NCBI GenBank assembly: GCA_021839785.1
Contig: JAKCAB010000549.1
Span: 1 to 8,187, forward strand
Direction of reading: 5' to 3'
From: a bacterium
GTDB taxonomy: Bacteria > Verrucomicrobiota > Verrucomicrobiae > Limisphaerales > J093
Length of the DNA: 8,187 nt
Within the stretch, counting starts at the first letter, position 1; every line of letters begins with the position of its first letter. Below the pieces are notes generated by a model. The model did not search any database, was not told the DNA's origin, and saw only the letters and a list, made by a program, of their open reading frames with translations. Below, piece by piece: positions 1 through 5,501 of the stretch. A program made the position numbers and the translations under genes.

Positions 1-2
1 CA

Positions 3-764
3 GGCACCCTGTTGGCCGCGGCTTCCGGCAGCACGAACGTGCTACTCTGGGATCTTCGTTCCAATGCATTCTTGACGAACTTGGCCCACACTTCCCAAGC
101 CGAAGGCGTGGCCTTCAGCCCCGACGGGGAGCGGGTGGTGGTTTCGGTGCGCGACGACAGTCTCGCTCCCGCCTCGGCCTGGGTTTGGGATCTGCCCCGG
201 AAGGGACACGGAACGGAGCCGCTCACCCGCCATGAACTGCCGCATTACGACGGCGTCACGATGAGCGCTTTCAGCCCGTCCGGCGCGCTCATCGCCACCG
301 CGAGTGAGGACGGCACGGCGCGGCTTTGGGACGCGGAGTCGCTGGAACCCAAAACCGCGCCGCTCGTTGGCGGCTACCAGGTGCGGGCCGTGAGGTTCAG
401 CGCGGATTCAAGGATTCTTCTGACCTGGGCCGGCAGCCGCACGTTCCGCCTGTGGGACACGCAAGACGGAGAACCGCTCACCCCGCCGGTCCTCCTGACC
501 AATCCCGCGCCCGCGCGCGTGACTTGTTGCGCTCTCAGCCCGGATGGAACCCTCGTGGCCTGCGGCGCCGAGGACGGCGGTGTTTACCTCTGGAACCTGG
601 CGACGATGAAGGCGTACGACCGCGACGCGTTAACGGCGCGGGTTGAACTGCAGGCCGGCTACCGCCTCGACGCGAACGGCGTTCCCGTGCCCCTCGACGG
701 TTTGGAACTCCAGGAGTCGTGGCGCAAATACGGCCCGCGCGCGATTGACGCGGAGCCACGCTGA
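3..764 (+). CDS. WD40-repeat protein, C-terminal part (5' truncated by window edge)
   Basis: The frame is open from the first complete codon at position 3, so the gene begins outside the window; the TTG at 12 lies inside a repeat and is not the start. About five WD40 blades are visible, each ending in a W-D/N-like dipeptide (VLLWDL, AWVWDL, ARLWDA, FRLWDT, VYLWNL). Four are preceded by a strand such as AFSPDG, AFSPSG, RFSADS or ALSPDG. These blades form a beta-propeller used for protein contacts. After the last blade comes a short tail (GYRLDANGVPVPLDG...SWRKYG). Tails of this style close large WD40 or Ser/Thr-kinase-WD40 proteins in Verrucomicrobiota and Planctomycetota, so an N-terminal kinase domain upstream is possible but unseen. 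It converges on the thioredoxin-like gene and ends 90 bases before that gene's stop. The family call is firm; the role is unknown. Confidence 0.88.
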   Translation, partial: GTLLAAASGSTNVLLWDLRSNAFLTNLAHTSQAEGVAFSPDGERVVVSVRDDSLAPASAWVWDLPRKGHGTEPLTRHELPHYDGVTMSAFSPSGALIATASEDGTARLWDAESLEPKTAPLVGGYQVRAVRFSADSRILLTWAGSRTFRLWDTQDGEPLTPPVLLTNPAPARVTCCALSPDGTLVACGAEDGGVYLWNLATMKAYDRDALTARVELQAGYRLDANGVPVPLDGLELQESWRKYGPRAIDAEPR

Positions 765-830
765 CTTCCAAGTTCAAACCTTCGCCTACCGTGGCGCGGG
801 ATCGCAGGGCGAGCGGAGCGCGGCCGGCCT

Positions 831-858
831 GTGACCGGCGGCGCTTCGCCGGCTTCAC
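831..858. terminator. Strong hairpin between convergent genes, possible bidirectional terminator
   Basis: GTGACCGGCG (831-840) pairs with CGCCGG (847-852) and TCAC (855-858). This gives a 10-bp stem with a 6-nt loop (gcgctt) and a 2-nt bulge. It lies between the ends of two convergent genes and overlaps the stop codon of the minus-strand redox gene. There is no U-tract on either strand, so intrinsic termination is uncertain; it could instead act as a transcript-end stabiliser. A competing, weaker pairing (GCCGG 823-827 with CCGGC 835-839) exists just upstream. Confidence 0.4.
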
Positions 859-1091
859 CGCAAGGCTTCGATGCCGGCGCCGTAATTGATGTGGTAGGCG
901 GCGCCGTTCAGGACGAGCGCGGGAACCGATTTCACCCCGGCCCGCACGGCTTCCGCGACGCGCGCCTTGTTTTCGCCGAGATGAACGATCTCGACCTCGA
1001 AGCGCGCCGGGTCGAGCGCGGCGGCGACGTTTTGTTCGGCGGCCACGCACACCGGGCAGCCCGCGTGATAGAAGACGGCTTTGGTTTTCAT
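855..1091 (-). CDS. Small thioredoxin/glutaredoxin-like protein with CPVC active site
   Basis: This 78-aa protein begins with a beta-strand and CxxC motif typical of the thioredoxin fold: KAVFYHAGCPVC, with Cys12 and Cys15. It has the expected cis-proline segment (SVPAL, Pro57) and a short C-terminal helix. It lacks the N-terminal extension of full thioredoxins (about 105 aa), so it resembles the minimal glutaredoxin-like/thioredoxin-like family used for thiol-disulfide exchange. No signal peptide is seen, so it should be cytoplasmic. The ATG at 1091 is the first plausible start, just before the first strand; no clear Shine-Dalgarno sequence precedes it. It is divergent from an HxlR-type regulator gene about 195 bases away, a common arrangement when the regulator controls its neighbour. 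The physiological partner and reductant are not visible. Confidence 0.82.
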   Translation of the reverse strand: MKTKAVFYHAGCPVCVAAEQNVAAALDPARFEVEIVHLGENKARVAEAVRAGVKSVPALVLNGAAYHINYGAGIEALR

Positions 1092-1210
1092 GTTCTGGCT
1101 GATTGTTGTGTCCCGATTCGTCGATTACCGGTGGCGCACGGCCCATTTGCCGGGCGTCACGGAGCCTATTCTCGCCCACGCGGTGAAGGGTGAAAGAGGG
1201 CACAATCCAG

Positions 1211-1241
1211 TGCGCGGGCACCGTTTGGTGCCTCCTGCGCA
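1211..1241. promoter_or_regulatory. Candidate HxlR operator: 11-bp interrupted dyad
   Basis: TGCGC (1211-1215) and GGCACC (1217-1222) are mirrored by GGTGCC (1227-1232) and GCGCA (1237-1241). All 11 positions match around a 4-nt centre (gttt); the spacers between inner and outer arms are 1 and 4 nt. It sits between the divergent thioredoxin-like and HxlR-type genes, about 60 bases before the preferred regulator start. HxlR proteins are dimeric winged-helix factors that bind dyads near their own promoters. No convincing -35/-10 pair was found beside it, so the assignment is inferred from position and symmetry. Confidence 0.45.
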
Positions 1242-1286
1242 GTTTGCCTCCCGGCTGCTACCTTGCTGCGCGTGAAGCCGAAACCG

Positions 1287-1637
1287 ATGCACTTGACGTT
1301 GCCCGAACGCGCCGCCTACCGCCGGTTGGAGGACGTGGTGGGCTGCAAATGGTCCGCCGGCGTGCTGGCGGCCATCGGGCGGGGCGTGAGGCGGCCGGGC
1401 CAGTTGGAGCGGTTCATTCCGGGCATTTCGACCAAGGTCTTGAACGAACGCCTCCGCAAGCTGCTCAACTACGAACTGATCACGCGGCGCGAATTTCCCG
1501 GCAAGGTTCTGCGGGTCGAGTACGGGCTGACCTCGACCGGCCGCAAGTTGGTCGCCATCCTCGAACAACTCCGCAACCTGGACGAAGAGCACGCCCAACG
1601 CACCGAGGACGCCACCCGGCTGGACGGCGAAGCCTGA
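1287..1637 (+). CDS. HxlR-family winged helix-turn-helix transcriptional regulator
   Basis: The product is a compact DNA-binding regulator of about 116 aa. The HxlR signature is clear: a KW pair followed by a helix (GCKWSAGVLAAIGRGVRRPG), the recognition region GISTKVLNERLRKL, then the wing with VEYGLTSTGRKL and a C-terminal dimerisation helix. The usual conserved RF(N/S)EL segment is read here as RRPGQLERFIPGIS, a mild divergence. A single cysteine (Cys20 with this start) lies directly before the KW pair; some HxlR members sense oxidants or aldehydes through an N-terminal cysteine, though usually a few residues earlier. The ATG at 1287 fits the usual family length; in-frame TTG (1263) and GTG (1272) are alternatives, none with a good ribosome binding site. 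It is divergent from a CxxC redox protein, which suggests control of that gene. Confidence 0.85.
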   Translation: MHLTLPERAAYRRLEDVVGCKWSAGVLAAIGRGVRRPGQLERFIPGISTKVLNERLRKLLNYELITRREFPGKVLRVEYGLTSTGRKLVAILEQLRNLDEEHAQRTEDATRLDGEA

Positions 1638-1776
1638 CCGCGACGTGCGGCCGGCCGAGGCCTCCCAGGGTTGTGGTTTGGTTTGGCTGGAACTAGTCTT
1701 TTGGCGTCAACGCGCACGTCGTTTGAGCCAACTGAAGACAGATTTGCCAGAGGCGCCTCCGCTCCCATCGCCAGAG

Positions 1777-4545
1777 ATGAGCGGCGCCGGCGCTGGCCGC
1801 CAGCCGTCCCAGCCGATTCACCGGCCCGAACTGCTCGCGCCCGCCGGCGACTGGGAATGCGCGAAGGCCGCGGTGGAGAATGGCGCGGACGCGATTTATT
1901 TCGGGTTGGACCGGTTCAACGCGCGGATGCGGGCACGGAACTTCACGGAGGCGGACTTGCCGCGCTTGATGGAATTCCTGCACCGGCGGGGCGTGCGCGG
2001 GTACGTGTCGTTCAACACGCTCGTGTTCGCCAACGAACTGGCTGATGCGGAGCGGTTCCTGCGGACGTGCTTGGCGGCGGGCGTGGATGCGGTGATCGTG
2101 CAGGACGTTGGCATTTGCCGCTTGATTCGCCGGCTCTCGCCAGATTTCCCGATCCATGCCAGCACGCAGATGACGATCACCAGCGCGGCGGGAGTCGCGT
2201 TCGCCCGCGAACTGGGCTGCAATCTGGTCGTGCTGGCCCGCGAGTGTTCGCTCAAAGACATCGAGCGGATTCAAGCGGAGCAGCGGGCCGCGGACGCCGC
2301 CGACTTGTCGCTCGCCCCTTGCCCCTCGCCCCTTCCGCTCGAGGTTTTCGTGCACGGCGCGCTGTGCGTCGCCTATTCCGGCCAATGCCTGACCAGCGAA
2401 GCGCTGGGCGGGCGCTCGGCGAATCGCGGCGAGTGCGCCCAGGCGTGCCGGCTGCCGTACGATTTGATCGCCGACGGCCGGCCGGTGCCGTTGGGCGCTC
2501 GCCGTTATTTGCTCAGCCCGCAGGATCTGGCGGGCGTGGGCTTGCTGCCCCACTTGCTCCGGCTTGGCGTGGCGTCGCTGAAGATCGAAGGTCGGCTCAA
2601 GTCGCCCGAGTACGTGGCGAACATCACGCGCATTTATCGCGAGGCGCTGGATGCGGCGGGCCAGGCATGGACAGGCGAGCATCGGATGCCAGAGGCCAGA
2701 CACCGTATGCGGGAGGCCGGAGGCCGGAGGGCAGAGACGCCGGGTCGGGACCCAAAATACGAAATGGAGATGGCCTTCAGCCGCGGATTGTACACCGGCT
2801 GGTTCGGCGGCACGAACAACCAGGCGTTGGTCCACGCGCGGTTTCCCAAGAAGCGCGGGGTGTATCTCGGCGAAGTCAGCCGCGTGCAGGGCGACCGCGT
2901 GTTCGTCCGCCTCGAAGGCCCGCTCAAGCCCGGCGATGGCGTGGTCTTCGACGCCGGCCGGCCGGATGAGAAGGAAGAAGGCGGGAGGGTATATGAAGTT
3001 AGAAGAGAGAAGTTAGGAGTTAGAAGGCAGAAGTTAGAAGGCAGAGACGGGGCGGGAGAAGTCCGCGGACCGGTGCCGGGCGCGGGCGAGCCAGCAGAGG
3101 CCAGCCGGCCAATCGAGGTGCCACTGACGTTTGGCCGCGGCGACATCGATTTCCGCCGCGTTCACGTCGGCGACAAGCTCTGGAAGACCAGCGATCCCGA
3201 ACTCGACCGCCGCCTGCGGCAAACCTTTGCCGGCGATCAACCGCGGTTTCAACGGCCCGTCGAGATCGAAGTGCACGGTCGCGCCGGCGAACCGCTGACC
3301 GTGATCGCGCGTGACGAAAGCGGGCACGTCACGCAGGCAGTCTCGGCGATGCCGCTGGCAGCGGCCACCAACCAACCGCTGACGCCAGCGCGATTGGCCG
3401 AACAATTGGGGCGGTTGGGCGGAACCCCGTTCACATTGGGCCGTTTAGCCAGCCATTTGGAAGACGCAGTGATGCTGCCACTCAGCGAACTCAACCGGTT
3501 GCGCCGCGAGTTGGTGGCGGATCTGGAGGCACAGCGCGAAAAGCCAAAGCGCTGGCTGCTCCGCACGGAACGGACGACGCTGTCCGGACGCCGGATGCCG
3601 GATGCCGGATCCCCAATGCCGGTGGATGGCTGGGAGGGCGGGGGAGCCGCATTGGAGTTGATCGTTCTAGTTCGCAGCTTGCCACAGCTTGAGGCCGCGC
3701 TGGCGGCGGGCGTGGCGACGATTTACTGCGAGCTGGAAGACCCGAAACAATACCGCGCGGCCGTGGCCATCCATCGCCAAAAGCGCGCAGGCGTGATGAC
3801 CAGCCGTTCTTCCGCCCCTCGCCCCTCGTCTCTCTTGGTGGCTCCGCCACGCATCGCCAAGCCCGGCGAGGAATGGATTTTGAAGCAAGTCCGGTCCAGC
3901 GACGCGGACGGCTACCTGATTCGCAATTACGACCACCTGCGATTCTTCGCCGGTTGCCGCTGCGTGGGCGATTTCTCCTTGAACGTCGCAAACGCGCTGG
4001 CCGCGGAGTATTTCATCGACCGTTTCGGGCTGGAGCGGGTGACCGCGTCGTACGATCTCAACGCCGAGCAGTTGGAGGCGCTGTTGGGCGCGGCGCCGCC
4101 CGCGTGGTTCGAGATCACGATTCACCAGCACATGCCGATGTTTCACATGGAGCATTGCGTGTTCTGCGCCTTCCTCACTTCCGGGAAGGACTACCGCGAT
4201 TGCGGCCGGCCGTGCGACCGGGTGGACCTCCGCTTGCGTGACCGGGTGGGCGCGCAGCATCCGGTCAAGGCCGACGCCGGCTGCCGCAACACGGTTTTCA
4301 ACGCGCTGGCCCAAACCGGCGCCGAGTATGTGCAGCGTTTGATAGCGCTCGGCGCGCGGCGGTTCCGGATCGAGTTTCTCGACGAACCGCCGGAAACGGT
4401 CGCGCGCACCATCGGTTGCTACCAACAACTCTTGCGCGGCGAAATCAGCGGCAGCCAGCTCTGGCGGGAGTTGAAGCTGCGGCACCAACTCGGCGTCACG
4501 CGCGGTTCGCTCGACAAGGGCGAACGGCCGATCACGGTGCTTTGA
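1777..4545 (+). CDS. U32 peptidase-family protein (RlhA/YdcP-like) with DUF3656 and C-terminal second U32-like domain
   Basis: The N-terminal domain (about residues 16-300) is a U32 fold beginning PELLAPAGDWE and containing HASTQMT, VFVHGALC and a Cys4 set (Cys197, 204, 220, 224; spacing x6, x15, x3). A DUF3656-type region follows (AFSRGLYTGWFGG, KKRGVYLGEV). A second U32-like domain (about 645-880) has its own cluster, Cys794, 797, 809 and 813, after HQHMPMFHMEHC. E. coli RlhA (about 650 aa) hydroxylates C2501 of 23S rRNA, and related UbiU/UbiV hold a 4Fe-4S cluster on four cysteines. An rRNA or tRNA hydroxylase role is therefore inferred; proteolysis is doubtful despite the family name. The ATG at 1777 is chosen because the domain starts 15 residues later; an in-frame GTG at 1645 would add a non-conserved 44 residues. 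At 922 aa it is longer than usual, partly because of five heptanucleotide-repeat tracts. Confidence 0.88.
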   Translation: MSGAGAGRQPSQPIHRPELLAPAGDWECAKAAVENGADAIYFGLDRFNARMRARNFTEADLPRLMEFLHRRGVRGYVSFNTLVFANELADAERFLRTCLAAGVDAVIVQDVGICRLIRRLSPDFPIHASTQMTITSAAGVAFARELGCNLVVLARECSLKDIERIQAEQRAADAADLSLAPCPSPLPLEVFVHGALCVAYSGQCLTSEALGGRSANRGECAQACRLPYDLIADGRPVPLGARRYLLSPQDLAGVGLLPHLLRLGVASLKIEGRLKSPEYVANITRIYREALDAAGQAWTGEHRMPEARHRMREAGGRRAETPGRDPKYEMEMAFSRGLYTGWFGGTNNQALVHARFPKKRGVYLGEVSRVQGDRVFVRLEGPLKPGDGVVFDAGRPDEKEEGGRVYEVRREKLGVRRQKLEGRDGAGEVRGPVPGAGEPAEASRPIEVPLTFGRGDIDFRRVHVGDKLWKTSDPELDRRLRQTFAGDQPRFQRPVEIEVHGRAGEPLTVIARDESGHVTQAVSAMPLAAATNQPLTPARLAEQLGRLGGTPFTLGRLASHLEDAVMLPLSELNRLRRELVADLEAQREKPKRWLLRTERTTLSGRRMPDAGSPMPVDGWEGGGAALELIVLVRSLPQLEAALAAGVATIYCELEDPKQYRAAVAIHRQKRAGVMTSRSSAPRPSSLLVAPPRIAKPGEEWILKQVRSSDADGYLIRNYDHLRFFAGCRCVGDFSLNVANALAAEYFIDRFGLERVTASYDLNAEQLEALLGAAPPAWFEITIHQHMPMFHMEHCVFCAFLTSGKDYRDCGRPCDRVDLRLRDRVGAQHPVKADAGCRNTVFNALAQTGAEYVQRLIALGARRFRIEFLDEPPETVARTIGCYQQLLRGEISGSQLWRELKLRHQLGVTRGSLDKGERPITVL
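2304..2338 (+). repeat. Degenerate 7-bp tandem repeat tract 1 (pyrimidine type, inside U32 gene)
   Basis: Five consecutive heptamers read cttgtcg, ctcgccc, cttgccc, ctcgccc, cttccgc. They encode a Leu/Pro/Ser/Cys stretch (LSLAPCPSPLP) directly before the conserved VFVHGALC motif of the first U32 domain, where family members usually have a short linker. The same heptamer type returns at 3809-3836. Confidence 0.7.
2682..2744 (+). repeat. Degenerate 7-bp tandem repeat tract 2 (CCGGATG/CCGGAGG type, inside U32 gene)
   Basis: Nine heptamers in register: tcggatg, ccagagg, ccagaca, ccgtatg, cgggagg, ccggagg, ccggagg, gcagaga, cgccggg. The total of 63 bp is a multiple of three. The encoded Arg/Glu/Pro/Gly-rich stretch separates the end of the first U32 domain (RIYREALD) from the DUF3656 segment (AFSRGLYTG). 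The 10-mer GGCAGAGACG at 2730-2739 near its end recurs exactly at 3040-3049. Confidence 0.75.
2997..3045 (+). repeat. Degenerate 7-bp tandem repeat tract 3 (AGTTAGA/AGGCAGA type, inside U32 gene)
   Basis: Seven heptamers in register: agttaga, agagaga, agttagg, agttaga, aggcaga, agttaga, aggcaga. The last four form an exact tandem duplication of a 14-mer (3018-3031 and 3032-3045). The tract encodes a basic, charged stretch (VRREKLGVRRQKLEGR) within the DUF3656 region. It is markedly AT-richer than the surrounding gene, which marks it as foreign to local base composition. Confidence 0.85.
3584..3625 (+). repeat. Degenerate 7-bp tandem repeat tract 4 (CCGGATG type, inside U32 gene)
   Basis: Six heptamers in register: ccggacg, ccggatg, ccggatg, ccggatc, cccaatg, ccggtgg. 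The total is 42 bp, a multiple of three. The encoded Arg/Met/Pro/Asp/Gly-rich linker (SGRRMPDAGSPMPVDG) joins the middle region to the C-terminal U32-like domain. The repeat type matches tract 2. Confidence 0.82.
3809..3836 (+). repeat. Degenerate 7-bp tandem repeat tract 5 (pyrimidine type, inside U32 gene)
   Basis: Four heptamers in register: cttccgc, ccctcgc, ccctcgt, ctctctt. They encode SSAPRPSSLL, a Ser/Pro-rich loop in the C-terminal U32-like domain just before APPRIAKPGEE. The cttccgc and ctcgccc units are shared with tract 1. The short length makes this the least certain of the five. Confidence 0.6.
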
Positions 4546-4589
4546 ATCGGCTTGGCTTTCCGGGGTGGGGGAGTTGAATCGACCCCGAC

Positions 4590-4928
4590 ATGAGCCAGAC
4601 CCACCATTTGACAACCACCGCCTTCGAACTGTCCGGCTACCGCGCCGTGCGCTCGCTGGGCGTGGTGCGCGGGATCATCGTGCGCTCGCGCTCGGTGATC
4701 GGGAACATCGGCGCCAGCATCCAGACGCTGTTCGGCGGCAACATCTCGCTTTACACCAGCCTCTGTGAAAAGGCCCGCGAGGATGCGTTCAACCTGATGC
4801 TCCAACACGCCGGGGAACTGGGCGCGAACGCGGTCATCGGCGTCCGTTACGACGCCAACGAAGTCGCGCCGGGCGTTACCGAGGTGCTCTGTTACGGCAC
4901 GGCCGTCTATGTGGAGCCGGTGAGTTGA
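4590..4928 (+). CDS. YbjQ-family (UPF0145/DUF74) protein
   Basis: The 112-aa product matches the YbjQ family along its length. It has an N-terminal strand ([28 protein letters not shown]), a central Gly-rich turn and helix ([23 protein letters not shown]), and the hallmark [15 protein letters not shown] followed by [11 protein letters not shown]. coli YbjQ is a small beta-rich protein that forms ring-like oligomers; it is often labelled heavy-metal-binding, but no activity is proven. No signal peptide is present, so it should be cytoplasmic. It starts 44 bases after the U32 stop and ends 19 bases before the MGMT-like start, so co-transcription is likely. A G-rich run at 4561-4573 is upstream but rather far from the ATG to serve as a Shine-Dalgarno, and its CGGGGT can pair with ACCCCG (4582-4587) just before the start. 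Confidence 0.88.
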   Translation: MSQTHHLTTTAFELSGYRAVRSLGVVRGIIVRSRSVIGNIGASIQTLFGGNISLYTSLCEKAREDAFNLMLQHAGELGANAVIGVRYDANEVAPGVTEVLCYGTAVYVEPVS

Positions 4929-4934
4929 CTAACG

Positions 4935-4941
4935 AAAGGAG
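4935..4941 (+). promoter_or_regulatory. Ribosome binding site of the MGMT-family gene
   Basis: AAAGGAG, a near-consensus Shine-Dalgarno, lies six bases before the ATG at 4948. It is the clearest ribosome binding site in the window and fixes this start. Confidence 0.85.
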
Positions 4942-4947
4942 TCGGTT

Positions 4948-5424
4948 ATGAAGCCCCGAAGGACCTGGACCGAAAAACTGGCGGACGCCAAAGATCTGCC
5001 GAAGGTGGTGCCCATCGCGGGCAAGATGAGCCGACGCTGGGGCGAAGGCACGGTGGCGATTGCGGCGCCGGCCGAGGTGGACGCGTTGATGAAGCGCATT
5101 CCCAAACGGCGCCTGACCACGATCAACGAACTGCGCGCGGCGCTGGCCGCGCGGCACGGCGCCACCATCGGTTGCCCGATCACCACCGGGATTTTCGCCT
5201 GGATTGCCGCCCACGCCGCCGAGGAAGCGGCCGCGGCGGGCCGCAAACGGATCACCCCGTACTGGCGGACCTTGAAGGCTGGTGGGGAGTTGAATCCGAA
5301 GTACCCTGGCGGCATTCCCGGCGTGCGCGCGCGGCTCGAAGCGGAGGGTCACCGGGTGGTGCAACGCGGCAAAGGGTTCTTCGTCGCCGACTTCGAGCAA
5401 GTCTTGGTGTCGCCCGCGAAATGA
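4948..5424 (+). CDS. MGMT-family (O6-alkylguanine-DNA alkyltransferase-like) protein
   Basis: This 158-aa protein matches a family annotated as MGMT-like from its DNA-binding domain. Visible blocks are WTEKLADAKDLPKV, GKMSRRWGEGTVAI, IPKRRLTTINELRAALA and the core GATIGCPITTGIFAWIA (Cys76), then ITPYWRTLKAGGELNPKYPGG and a C-terminal GHRVVQRGKGFFVADFE. In true alkyltransferases the acceptor cysteine sits in a PCHRV motif; here the cysteine lies in GCPITTG, so repair activity cannot be assumed. The IPKRRLTTINELRAALA segment resembles the helix-turn-helix entry of the MGMT DNA-binding domain (I/VPxG, then a helix). A DNA- or nucleotide-binding role is inferred. The gene follows the YbjQ gene by 19 bases. 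Its stop overlaps an in-frame ATG (ATGA at 5421-5424) of the downstream oxidoreductase reading frame. Confidence 0.75.
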   Translation: MKPRRTWTEKLADAKDLPKVVPIAGKMSRRWGEGTVAIAAPAEVDALMKRIPKRRLTTINELRAALAARHGATIGCPITTGIFAWIAAHAAEEAAAAGRKRITPYWRTLKAGGELNPKYPGGIPGVRARLEAEGHRVVQRGKGFFVADFEQVLVSPAK

Positions 5425-5501
5425 ACAAGACCGCTGCTGGGTGCGTCTGTGCCCGCTGTAATTGCTGGTATGTCACGCGTGATCGTCCCATCATTCGAGC
5501 C

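Noticed and set aside
1671..1699. TTGTGG, 17 bases, TAGTCT as a promoter for the U32 gene
   Set aside because: Spacing is ideal but each hexamer matches only three of six consensus bases, which is expected by chance.
1645..1776. N-terminal extension of the U32 protein from GTG 1645
   Set aside because: The 44 extra residues show no domain, and the ATG at 1777 lies 15 residues before the conserved start of the fold.
1693..2835. Long minus-strand open frame antisense to the U32 gene
   Set aside because: Its composition and lack of any domain fit a GC-rich shadow of the plus-strand gene, which has clear conserved motifs.
4561..4587. CGGGGT/ACCCCG hairpin before the YbjQ start as an RNA switch
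   Set aside because: Only six base pairs with a 15-base loop in GC-rich DNA; no ligand-binding core is recognisable.
5457..5462. TGTAAT as a -10 element for an internal promoter of the oxidoreductase
   Set aside because: It matches five of six bases, but no -35 element lies at 16-18 bases; it may be a chance match inside a polycistronic run.
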